From Coniochaeta sp. PMI_546 (taxonomy: Eukaryota; Ascomycota; Sordariomycetes; Coniochaetales; Coniochaetaceae), in the NCBI GenBank assembly GCA_021432605.1, contig MU271144.1, forward strand, positions 3,406,606 to 3,470,605: DNA of 64,000 nucleotides. Reading direction: 5' to 3'. The notes beneath the pieces are model-generated. The model was not told the origin of the DNA, did not search any database, and saw nothing but the letters and a program-made list of their open reading frames with translations. Both the position numbers and the translations under genes were made by a program. Below are positions 33,915-43,414 of this stretch, in pieces; position 1 is the stretch's first letter, and every line of letters starts with the position of its first letter.

Positions 33915-36263
33915 ATGGTCGGCTTCATATCAACCTGGCTCCTCGGCTCTCTAGCCGCCTCCTTGGCTCCAACCTTGGTGACCGGTAGACCCGAGCCGGA
34001 GCTCTTCCGTCGTGCCATGAACCTCAAAGACGACGTCAAGCTCTGCCATATCACAGACGATGCTCCAACCACCAAGGCCCCCAAGGACAATGTCTGGGCT
34101 CAGATCTCGCCCGAGGAGTCCAAGTCTGTCTGGGACTTTGTCCATGATCCAGCCCAGGGACTGAACCTCACTGATCCGGGAAAGGCCAAGCTGACAGACA
34201 ACTACGTCTACTTCATTGACACCTTGCCCGTCAACAAGACCGCTGCTCTTCCGTACATCGACGGCGATGGTGCCGTTCCTACCAAGTACGCCCGTGTCGT
34301 GATCTTTGAAGGCGGAAAGGAGGAACCGGTCTCCCAGGAGTATATGGTCAAGCTTCCCATTGCCGCGGACTCCCAGCTGGAGAAATTAGACTACCTCTTC
34401 AACGGTGGACTTGGCGGTACAGTTCCTTACAACGGGAGAGAGTTCGACGGAAAGCGCTCTGCTGCATCCGAGCCGCTCTTGAAGTCCGTCATGACGAACA
34501 TTTCAGACATCACCATTCAGCTATTCGGTGGCGCGTATTACGGCTCGAGCGACAACCGCACCAACCTGACCAGCACGACTAACACGCCTATCTCCTTTGA
34601 CGGCAGCACAGCGTTCCGCTCTGTCATGTTCCGGTACCCTGGCCTAGCGAGTTACATGCTGCCTCTTGACTTCTACACCATCCTGAATGTCACCGGAACG
34701 GACGCATCGCTGTACTCTCTGAAGGGCTTCGTCACCAAGAGCCGCTTCTTCCCCACCATTGACGAGCTTCGCGCTGCCTTTGATGCTGGCGAGCTGGAGC
34801 AGGAATTTCCTCAGACTCGTGACAATACATGGGCCTACGTCAACCACAAACCCGAGATGGGCCAGCGAGATCTCGAAGACCGTCTTGCCCCTCAAAGCCT
34901 GGAGATCGGCGGCAAGAGATACAAGCTCGACGCCAAGCAGCAGTACGTCGAGTACATGGGCTGGACCTTCTACATGTCCTTCACGCGCACGCTGGGCCTG
35001 ATGTTCTACGACATCAAGTTCAAGGGCGAGCGCGTGCTGTACGAGCTCTCGATGCAGGAAGCGGCGGCGCAGTACGGCGGCAACCAGCCCAAGGCCGCGG
35101 GCACCGTGTACCACGACACCTACTACGCCTTCGGCACCAACTCGGCCACGCTCGTCGAGGGCTACGACTGCCCCTTCGGCAGCACGCTGCTCAACATCAG
35201 CTTCCCCGAGGGCAACGGCACGCAGGTCCACCCGGACTCCATCTGCCTCTACGAGGCCGACACGGGGTTCCCACTCGCGCGCCACCGCACGGGCTCGTCC
35301 AACGACTGGGGGTTCTCCCAGCTCGGAACGGTGAAGTCGTCCTCGCTGCACGCCCGCACCGTGGCCACCGTCGGCAACTACGACTACATGTTCACCTACG
35401 GCTTCAACGTCGACGGGTCCATCGAGGTCGAGGTCCGCGCCTCGGGCTACCTCCAGAGCTCGGCCTACTACAAGGACCAGGAGAAGTGGGGGCCGCGCAT
35501 CTACCAGGGCACGCAGGGCAGCCTGCACGACCACATCGTCACCTTCAAGGCGGACTTTGACATCATCGACTCCAAGAACAGCCTGCAGGTGACGGACCTC
35601 GTCGTGGCCAACCAGACCCAGCCGTGGTTCGAGGAGCTGGGCGTGTTCGAGCAGATGGAGCTCAACATCACCAACATGGAGACGGAGAAGCAGTTCAACT
35701 GGGCCGCCAACGGGCAGAGCATGTACTGCGTCGTCAACAACGACAAGAAGAACGCGTGGGGGGTGAAGAGGGGTTACCGCATCGTTCCCGGAAAGAGCAA
35801 CATCCACCTGAGCGTGCTCAACTCGCCCTTCAGCAAGGGCCAGAGCGAGTTCTCCAAGAGCCACCTGGCGGTGACCAGGCACCACGACGAGGAGACGTAC
35901 GCCAACAGCTGGCAGAACATCAACCTGGCGGCCAAGCCGCAGCACGACTTTGCCAAGTTCTTCGACGGCGAGGGCGTGGACGACGAGGACATCGTGGTCT
36001 GGTTCAACCTGGGCATGCACCACTTCACGCGGAGCGAGGACGTGCCCGTCACGCTGTACACGGAGGCGGTGAGCAGCATCGTGTTCGCGCCGCAGAACTT
36101 CAACGACCGCGCGCAGGAGGGCGACCTGCTGAACAGGCGCTGGATCGTGGCCAACTCGACGAGCGGGGAGCTGAGTTATGAGGACTACGGGGTCGAGCTG
36201 CCTACTTGCAAGGTGCAGCTTGATGAGCCGGTTGACGGGCTCAGTCAGTGGGTTACTATCTGA
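33915..36263 (+). CDS. Secreted copper amine oxidase (TPQ enzyme)
   Basis: One exon, 782 aa, from the first ATG; a signal peptide (MVGFISTWLLGSLAASLAPT) leads. The catalytic landmarks are all present. The TPQ tyrosine is in VGNYDYMF (Tyr about 489), the likely catalytic base is Asp about 401 in VYHDTYYAFG, the copper ligands are in HDH (about 538 and 540), and the third is in GMHHFTRSEDVP (about 703). The spacing of base to TPQ, some 88 residues, matches known enzymes. These enzymes oxidise primary amines to aldehydes with release of H2O2 and ammonia. Several N-glycosylation sites (NKT, NLT, NIS) agree with export; it may serve nitrogen scavenging. The second half (35000-36240) is strikingly rich in G/C at third positions, leaving long open frames on the opposite strand. 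Confidence 0.9.
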   Translation: MVGFISTWLLGSLAASLAPTLVTGRPEPELFRRAMNLKDDVKLCHITDDAPTTKAPKDNVWAQISPEESKSVWDFVHDPAQGLNLTDPGKAKLTDNYVYFIDTLPVNKTAALPYIDGDGAVPTKYARVVIFEGGKEEPVSQEYMVKLPIAADSQLEKLDYLFNGGLGGTVPYNGREFDGKRSAASEPLLKSVMTNISDITIQLFGGAYYGSSDNRTNLTSTTNTPISFDGSTAFRSVMFRYPGLASYMLPLDFYTILNVTGTDASLYSLKGFVTKSRFFPTIDELRAAFDAGELEQEFPQTRDNTWAYVNHKPEMGQRDLEDRLAPQSLEIGGKRYKLDAKQQYVEYMGWTFYMSFTRTLGLMFYDIKFKGERVLYELSMQEAAAQYGGNQPKAAGTVYHDTYYAFGTNSATLVEGYDCPFGSTLLNISFPEGNGTQVHPDSICLYEADTGFPLARHRTGSSNDWGFSQLGTVKSSSLHARTVATVGNYDYMFTYGFNVDGSIEVEVRASGYLQSSAYYKDQEKWGPRIYQGTQGSLHDHIVTFKADFDIIDSKNSLQVTDLVVANQTQPWFEELGVFEQMELNITNMETEKQFNWAANGQSMYCVVNNDKKNAWGVKRGYRIVPGKSNIHLSVLNSPFSKGQSEFSKSHLAVTRHHDEETYANSWQNINLAAKPQHDFAKFFDGEGVDDEDIVVWFNLGMHHFTRSEDVPVTLYTEAVSSIVFAPQNFNDRAQEGDLLNRRWIVANSTSGELSYEDYGVELPTCKVQLDEPVDGLSQWVTI

Positions 36264-36883
36264 TTTGACGAGGATTGATGGTATGTGATGATGATGATGA
36301 TGATGATGATGCAGGATGGTGGCATTGATAGTTGGGTGTGGATTGATTAGCTAGATCAGTACTTATAAGCATAGAAACGCCATGGAACTGTCAAGTCCAC
36401 AGACTTTGTATCATTCAGAATGACGAGGTCATGTCTCTTTCTTGAGTAACGGGCACGGCTGCTGTGTCGATGTTGGTTAACCGCGTACATGCTGCTAGCG
36501 GAAGTGGTCTAAAGCTGGGGTTGGGTATAGACCTAGTAGATCGCCCCGAAGCACCATGCCACGCTACACGGTGAAGTCAAACTGCAGCAAGAGAGACCAC
36601 TGCCTTTTCCGGCGTGTTAGCCACTTGTACAGGCTGAGAGGACAGAGTCGCCAGGCAGCCAGTTCAGGCAACAGAGTCAACAGTGGCAACGATTGGAACA
36701 TTCGACAGGCAGTGCATTTGGATGCCGTCACTCTGCGGGGTTAGCATGACCTCAGCGGATCAAACCTACATGATAGCAGTGCCCTATTCAAACTCAGAAA
36801 CCCTGTTCAGATTTCATCGCGGCTCCTTTCATTGACTGCGTCAAGGAAGTAGAGTAAGATAGTTTTGATCTACCTTAGTTGCC
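36264..36883. other. Intergenic with a TGA microsatellite
   Basis: No gene seen. It contains the trinucleotide tract described separately and a CTACCTTAG motif at 36871-36879 just before the next ATG. Confidence 0.5.
36286..36311. repeat. (TGA)n microsatellite
   Basis: About eight and a half perfect TGA units just after the amine oxidase stop codon, in its 3' untranslated region. Confidence 0.85.
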
Positions 36884-37983
36884 ATGGAGCAGCATCTCGG
36901 CAACTCGAGCCGAGAGGTACAGTCCAGGCTTGCTGCCACAGCCGATCCACAACTGTCCTCTCCCTTCTTCTCCGTCCTACCTCCCGAGGTGCGACGTATG
37001 ATATACGTCGAGGTCTGGCGCCACAACCGGCGTCATAAAGATGAAGATGCCCGCGAACCCAGTGGTGAAGGAACGCTCAAGTACCACATCATCAACCAGA
37101 AATCCGGCACGAGCGCACGCTACACACACTCACCCTGCGTGGTGGCCGACCAGAATGGCCACGATATCAGAATGGAAAGGCTGGACTCCTCCGGGCAGCA
37201 GAGCCTCGACACCGACACTTGGACGCATCGCATAGAGACCGACTGGGCCGTCCACTGGCCCTGCGAGGAGATCTACAAGAATGCCTCCCGCCGACGCCGG
37301 TCTTTTTTCATGTCTGCTTTGCTCACCTGCAAGCTCATGTAAGCTACATGTCACCTACGCCACTTCTGACCAGAGAACCTGACGTGAACCCTAGGTACCT
37401 AGAGTGCGTCGAATCCATCTACTCGGCCCTCACCTTCGTCTTTACAGACACAATAACAGCAGAGGCCTTCATCTCAGCGCACCCACCCTCCATCTTCCGC
37501 TCCATCGAGCTCTGCATCCGCGTCCCGCTCATCCTGCCGGAGCTCTACTACCCTCCCCAGTTCCAGTCCGGACCCCGGCCATCCCTCCCGAACAACCTGC
37601 CGCTCGACGCCCTCAACAACCCCTGGGCCAGGCTCTGCAACGCCCTGATCCGCTGCACCGCCCTCCGCCAGCTCAGCATCTGGTTCGACATCAAGCACCT
37701 CAGAGGCTGGAAGCAGCGTGTCTTGGAGCGGCGCTTCTTCGAGGCACTCTCCGACGTGCGGGTCCCCAGGGAGTCGTTCACCCTCGCGCTCCCGGAACTC
37801 CGGCCCGGGGAGAAATCGCTCGTCGCCGAGGCGTACCTGGAGGGAGAGTGTCTCGCCGGGCTGCCGTACGTGGTCAAGAGGGGCCCGAGGCCGGATTACT
37901 GGGAGTCGCATCTGGCCAGGGTGAGGGCGAGGACTCCGTTGCTCACCATCGAGGCTGGTCCGGGTCATGGTGCTGGTGCGTGA
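36884..37983 (+). CDS. DUF7730/F-box-like protein
   Basis: Exons are 36884..37338 and 37395..37983 (347 aa), spliced through GTAAGC...CCCTAG with phase 2. The domain starts with FFSVLPPEVRRMIYVEVWR, the LP-x-E-[IV]-R form of the F-box-like segment that opens this fungal family. It continues with an alternation of TCKLMYLECVESIYSALTF and LRQLSIWFDIKHL, usual for the family's leucine-rich-like second half. Such genes are numerous in filamentous ascomycetes and no member has a firm function known to me; a role in ubiquitin ligase targeting is only inferred from the F-box-like opening. Codon use in exon 2 is strongly GC-biased. Confidence 0.7.
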
Positions 37984-38434
37984 AAGCGAAGCTGGAAGAG
38001 TCGCGCCTTTTACGCGTACTGTCTAGCTTACCGAGGGGAGTCCGAAATGGGTGACATGTTCAAACAAGCACAAGAACTTCTGCTTTGTCATGTAGGTCTG
38101 GATACCAGGTAGAACTGAGATCAATTTGGAGTTGGGTGCCCTATTTTGCCTCCTTATGCCTATGCAATATGACCGAGTGTGGATAATTTCCGTAATCCAC
38201 CGCAGCCTGGAAAATTCCACATCACCCTCCTTACCTCCTTTTTTTGACCATCCAGAAACGCCATTGCTACGCTCAAATGCATGTAGAGAGAAAACAGAAG
38301 ACATCCAACTTCCTAACATTAGCCCAAGGCAGTGTGCGCATCCCACTTATCCTGGGACGATGCACTTTAGTTCCTCGCATGGCAGTCCAAACACATAACA
38401 TCATTATTGGTTTTCTCCTCCTCCATGCACAATC
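37984..38434. other. Convergent 3' intergenic region
   Basis: Between the ends of the DUF7730-like gene (+) and the phosphatase-family gene (-); nothing recognised. Confidence 0.5.
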
Positions 38435-40599
38435 TCAGGTCTCCATCTGATTCACCGTCCACCGCCTCTTCGTCGAGCTCAAGTCGCGGATCCTCTCGGC
38501 CTCGCCAGGCGGCCGCGGCCCTCCGCCCCAGAGACTGCTGACGGCCAGCCCTGGCTGCCCCGGTTTTGGCGTCTCGTCGCCTTTCCGGCTCAGGAACGCC
38601 TCGCTCTGCGACTTTGCTAGCCCGCCGGACGATCGACCATTCTCCTTGGCGTCCTCCGCGCTGGGCGTTGGTGGACTTGGCTCGCTCGGAGCAGTGATGT
38701 TCACTGCCGGATCCTGACTTTGGGCCGGTTCGGTAGGGGAGACTCGCTCATCGCTGAAGTTGCTGAAGTTGAGGACCATACTGTCGTCGTCTTCTTCTTC
38801 CTCGTCCTTTGGCACCGGCGACCACAGACCGATGGATGGCGTCCGAGCCAGGCCAGAGGACGGGTTGCGGGTGGAAAACGAGGTCATGCCGCTGCCCACT
38901 GTGATACCGCTGCGCGGACCAGCCCAGACACCACCACGCTGTTCTGTCGCAGAAGATGTGCCGGACGGGCGACGGCTGTTGGTCAAGGCGGCGTTGGCGG
39001 ACGTTGCCCGGCTGCCATTCACGTCGTTGTAGGACGCGTTGCTGAGAGAAGACGCAAATGCACCTGCGAACCGGCCGCGGGTTCCTGCTGTGGTGGAGGG
39101 CGTGCGATTCAAGCCCAAGCCGGAACCCTGCGAGTTAGACCGCAGGTGCTCCGTGCTGGCGAGGATCTTGAGGTCGTAGTATTCGTGAAGCGGGATCTTC
39201 CCTCCTTTTATCTTACCATGCTGCATGCTGAGGTGGTCCAACATGTGGAGTTCCTCATCTGACTTGCGCACAGCCATGGTAAGCGACGCCATACTTACGT
39301 CCATGAGTACCGGCTGATGGGTCAGCGCGCCGATCAGCGCGTTGCAGCCGGCACCATGGGAGACCAAGACGACAACGGCCTCAGTATCATCATTGTCGTC
39401 GTCCTCCTCGGGCTCGTCCTCCACTGCGCAGTCTGGATCGTCTGGGGTCTTCTTGGCGGCCCAGCGCGCTGTCCGGGTGACCATCTCTGTCGGGTTTTCG
39501 GCCGAGGCATACCAGTCTACCAGATGCTGCAGACCGTTCCTAAACCGGCGGTGCATTTCGGTCCACTCCTCGCCAAACTTGCCGCCGTCACCCCACTCAA
39601 GAGGACCTCTCATCGAGTCCCACTGGTAGTCGACCTTTACACAGGCGTCTCTGGCGTGAGCAACGTATCCGAGAGGAATGGTGTTGTTGGAGTTGATCGC
39701 ATAGTGGGGTACTGGCGCGACATAGCCGCCGGTGTGAGCCGAGGGCGGTCCGGATGGTGTCCCGTGATGGCTGCTCAGACTCGAGCTCCTTGTCAGAGTG
39801 CCGCTGGGATTCGAGAAGTTGTCCAAACCGTCAGGCTGTGTCGGGGAAGACGTCACCGGACTTGACCGAGGACTGCCTCCCCATAGTTGCCCCTGTGAGC
39901 TCGAATGCACATGGGTGGCATAGGCCGGAAAGGAGGTCTGGTAGTTCTCTGGACGCAGTAGATCCGCCTTCGCAGTAGCCAGCATCATAACCGACTCTGG
40001 AGGGGGTGTGATGAGCTCGAAGTACCCGGGCGTCAGCCACTCCCCGAGGAACGCGTCGAGCCGCAATATTGTTTTGCGTGTTTCGTGTAACTGGACGGGT
40101 TTTGCGATCCTATTTGGTGATGTTGGGCCTTGTGCATCGAGTTTCTTGGGAGAACCGAGACTCAGAGTGTTGATCGGTGGTATCCTGCCACTGGGCGCTG
40201 AGGTCAGTAACGGGGTCGGATCCTTGGCGATGCCAGCACTGAGGCCTATCGAGGTCTGGACGCAGCGGAGGAAAGGAGAGCTGTGGACGATGATTTTGTA
40301 TTTGCGACGTTTCGGCCTTGTACTGCTGTCTTGGTGTTGGGCAGCAGCAACCTCGTCATCCCGTATTCTTTCCTTTAATATCGACGATATCCTTGCACCA
40401 AGGGCCTGCGTCTGTAGCCAGCCGTTATACGTGAGTGGGGGATCATACGGGGCGGGAGAGGAGAGGTGCCATTGCTTGTCAGTAGCATCGAGCCGGTGTC
40501 CGTGTCTAGGGCAGCTTGTTAGTCCGCGATGCCATCCGAGAATAGACGTTGGGGAAAGGCTGACCTGACTACGAAGATGTAAGCAGGAGGGCGCCCCAT
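38435..40599 (-). CDS. Histidine-phosphatase (phosphoglycerate mutase-like) family protein
   Basis: Exons are 40599..40565 and 40505..38435 (701 aa). The first exon is only 35 nt (MGRPPAYIFVV) and the intron splits the codon of Arg12 of the catalytic RHG motif, giving VVRHGHRLD. Further family features are LTYNGWLQTQALG, IVHSSPFLRCVQTS (second catalytic Arg) and VVLVSHGAGCNALIG (second catalytic His). Ser/Pro/Asp-rich insertions separate these blocks, and the last 200 residues are disordered. Fungal members are large cousins of the eukaryotic UBASH3/Sts phosphatases and are annotated only as phosphoglycerate mutase family; a protein or small-phosphate phosphatase activity is inferred. Exon 1 phase and motif continuity make the model reliable. 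Confidence 0.82.
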
Positions 40600-40667
40600 T
40601 TCGACCTTGGTTGGTCTCGAGCACCGAGACTGGCTGTCACTCCAACTCCAACTCCCTATATCTTGTC

Positions 40668-40702
<35 letters not shown>

Positions 40703-41765
40703 AAGACGATGTTCTATGAGGGGTTTCCTCTTGGACTCGTCGGCCTGCGACCGAACTAGGTCTCCGGTAATAACTGGCCTGTGGAATATCTAGGCAACGG
40801 AAGCCTCAATTTGAGAGATTCACAGGAAGTTCGTCACGGTGCGGGGTAGCTTCTGACTCTCTTGACGTGTGGCAAGACAGGTACCGAGAACTACTTTGTC
40901 GGCAGCTTTGCACACCGTTGAGCTCGATATTGAATCGTCGCCTGCCTGCGATTTCCAAGCTAAGCACGAACGAGGTGCGACGTCGGTGACGTAGCAGAGT
41001 GAAATGCACCGAGTACCTTGAATAGAATGACAGAACAAGTAGAAGAAGGGGGCAGTTCAACGTTCAACTACCACCAGGACACCAGTCGATAATTGAGAGG
41101 AACAAGGAAAAGAAAATGGCGCGAGGCAAGCTGAGACGGTCAAGTGGTTTTGATAGCTCTGATGGAGGTTGCAGGTTGCTGGCGTCACATGTGATTGTTT
41201 GATTCGTTGGCGGGATGCAGTGGAGGAAAGCTGCCTTTGTGCCCGCTGCATTCGGCCAAAAGTCACAGTCTCAGTCACAGTCAACAGTCACGGTTACAAT
41301 GAGTGACAGAGTTGGAGAACCTGAGTCGGCACCGGCTGTGCTTCCCGTCCGTTGGAGAATGGAGAACCTCAAAGCATCGAAACCTTGAAACCTGGACACA
41401 TAGCTGGAGCCGCGGGAAGCCGCTAAAATAAAGCAACACACCAGATTGCGGGTCGCAGGTGGCCCTGGGGGCTTGGCCTTGACAGTTGTTGGTGAACTTT
41501 GCTAGAGGCACCCCTTTGGCCTGACGACCCCGGATTTCTTTGGGTTGTTGCAGTCTCGGAATCTCGGATGTTGCCGTTTTATTCTTGACGATACGGACTG
41601 ATTGATAATCGCGGACCGCTCCTGCCCCCCTTAACAGCCACGACTTCAACCAAAAGACAAACCTGACATGTTTATGACTGGATCCCAATCGACACACTTT
41701 TCATCACGTCATAGGTACCAAGAGAACTCCGACATCAACAGATAGCGAAGAAAGAGCGGCTCGTC
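40600..41765. other. Divergent promoter region between the phosphatase-family gene and GPI8
   Basis: No supported gene. It contains the A29 tract at 40672-40700 and an imperfect CAGTCACAGTCAACAGTCAC repeat near 41270-41295. Confidence 0.5.
40672..40700. repeat. Homopolymer A29 tract
   Basis: Twenty-nine consecutive A residues 73 nt upstream of the phosphatase-family start codon. Poly(dA:dT) tracts exclude nucleosomes and often mark fungal promoters. Confidence 0.85.
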
Positions 41766-42947
41766 ATGAAGCTCTCCAGCATCCTGCGCCTCCCTGCGGT
41801 GCTGGCGGCCGTGGTGCTCGCGCCAGCTCCTCTCGTCGCTGCCGAGCACACGAGCAACTGGGCTGTCCTCGTTTCCACGTCGAGATTCTGGTTCAACTAC
41901 AGGCATCTCGCCAACGTGCTCTCCATATACCGCACAGTCAAGCGTCTGGGAATCCCAGATTCGCAGATCATCCTCATGCTCCCCGACGACATGGCCTGTA
42001 ACCCGCGCAATGCCTTCCCGGGCACCGTCTACTCCAACGCCGACCGCGCAGTGGACTTATACGGTGACAATATCGAAGTCGATTACCGAGGATACGAGGT
42101 GACGGTGGAGAACTTCATCAGGCTGCTGACAGACAGAGTTGGCGACGAGATGCCAAGAAGCAAGAGGCTGTTGACCGACGACCGAAGCAACATCTTGGTG
42201 TACATGACCGGACACGGAGGCAACGAGTTCCTAAAATTCCAGGACGCCGAAGAGATTGGTGCCTACGATCTAGCAGACGCCTTCGAGCAGATGTGGGAGA
42301 AGAAGAGGTACCACGAAATCCTGTTCATGATCGACACATGCCAGGCCAATACCATGTACAGCAAGTTGTACTCGCCGAACATCATCGCGACCGGCTCGTC
42401 AGAGCTCGATCAATCCTCCTACTCGCACCACGCCGACAACGACGTCGGTGTGGCTGTCATCGACCGGTACACATACTACAACCTAGAGTTCCTCGAGACC
42501 CAAGTCCGAGATATCAACAGCAAGAAGACGGTCGGAGACCTGTTCGACAGCTACGACTACGAAAAGATACACTCGCACGCTGGTGTCCGGTACGACCTCT
42601 TCCGGGGCGGGGCCGAGGCTGCGCGCAGTCGTCTGATCACAGATTTCTTCGGAAACGTGCAGAACGTGGAAGTCGACGGCACCAAGAACACGACTTTAGA
42701 AGAGGATCTGCTGTCGCTCAGCAAGACCATCGCCGCCCTGAAGAAGCACGCGGACGAGGCCGAGGCAGCTGAGCGGAAAGCGAACGAGACGTCGAAGGCA
42801 AAGCCGGAGGCTCACAAAAAGATACAGTTTGCGAAGCCGCTGACGGACGACAATTGGTGGACGAAGAAGCTCTTTGGCGCCACTGCTGTGGCTGGCTGTG
42901 CTCTGTTATGGGGTCTTGGATCATATCTGGAGAGTCCTCGGGTATGA
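41766..42947 (+). CDS. GPI8: GPI8/PIG-K, catalytic subunit of the GPI-anchor transamidase
   Basis: One exon, 393 aa. A signal peptide (MKLSSILRLPAVLAAVVLAP) is followed by the C13 cysteine-protease fold: NWAVLVSTSRFWFNYRH, ILMLPDDMACNPRN and VYMTGHGGNEF with catalytic His150. Then come FMIDTCQANTMYSK with catalytic Cys192, and IATGSSELDQSSYSHH. The spacing is close to that of the yeast protein. A short charged linker leads to a C-terminal membrane helix (about 370-389), so the domain sits in the ER lumen. The enzyme cleaves the C-terminal signal of proproteins and transfers them to GPI. Fungal cell-wall proteins depend on it, and the gene is essential in yeast. Start and length agree with the family. 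Confidence 0.93.
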   Translation: MKLSSILRLPAVLAAVVLAPAPLVAAEHTSNWAVLVSTSRFWFNYRHLANVLSIYRTVKRLGIPDSQIILMLPDDMACNPRNAFPGTVYSNADRAVDLYGDNIEVDYRGYEVTVENFIRLLTDRVGDEMPRSKRLLTDDRSNILVYMTGHGGNEFLKFQDAEEIGAYDLADAFEQMWEKKRYHEILFMIDTCQANTMYSKLYSPNIIATGSSELDQSSYSHHADNDVGVAVIDRYTYYNLEFLETQVRDINSKKTVGDLFDSYDYEKIHSHAGVRYDLFRGGAEAARSRLITDFFGNVQNVEVDGTKNTTLEEDLLSLSKTIAALKKHADEAEAAERKANETSKAKPEAHKKIQFAKPLTDDNWWTKKLFGATAVAGCALLWGLGSYLESPRV

Positions 42948-43414
42948 TGCTCTGGTTATAGCTCGGTTATAGAATTGTGTTTTGGGATAGGCGTTTACTG
43001 GCATCTGTGTAGCGCCCAAGGCGGCACGACTGGCGATCCATGATTTTGGGAGGTTGTATCCTTCCCTTCTTCCTCCGACTATGAAAAAGATACCACTGTT
43101 TTGTATGGATACGTACACCAAGTGTTGAAAATCGCAAGTTAACTCGGTTATGTTGCTGTGTCGCGTTGTCTTAAGTCCTCTTGAGAGTGAAAATGAAGTT
43201 TCCTTTGTCACATTCCATGTCCCCACTGCAACAATTTAGAAGGAACTTAGCGATCTAGCTTCATGATTGAATTCAAGCGATAAATACGCAAACCTAGGGG
43301 TAATACTCAACCACCAGGATTCACATGACGTCCCGTAACTTACGATGAAGCTTGATGCATTAACAAGGGTGTCTCCGTCCACGCTTCTCTAGAGAGAAAC
43401 GGACAGTAGTAGCC
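42948..43414. other. Intergenic, nothing seen
   Basis: 3' flank of GPI8 and promoter of the TFIIIC-like gene; short frames only. Confidence 0.5.

Noticed and set aside
34644-36023. A 459-codon open frame antisense to the amine oxidase gene
   Set aside because: It is a shadow of very high GC3 in the real gene: its chain is a Val/Leu/His/Arg-rich mirror without any motif.
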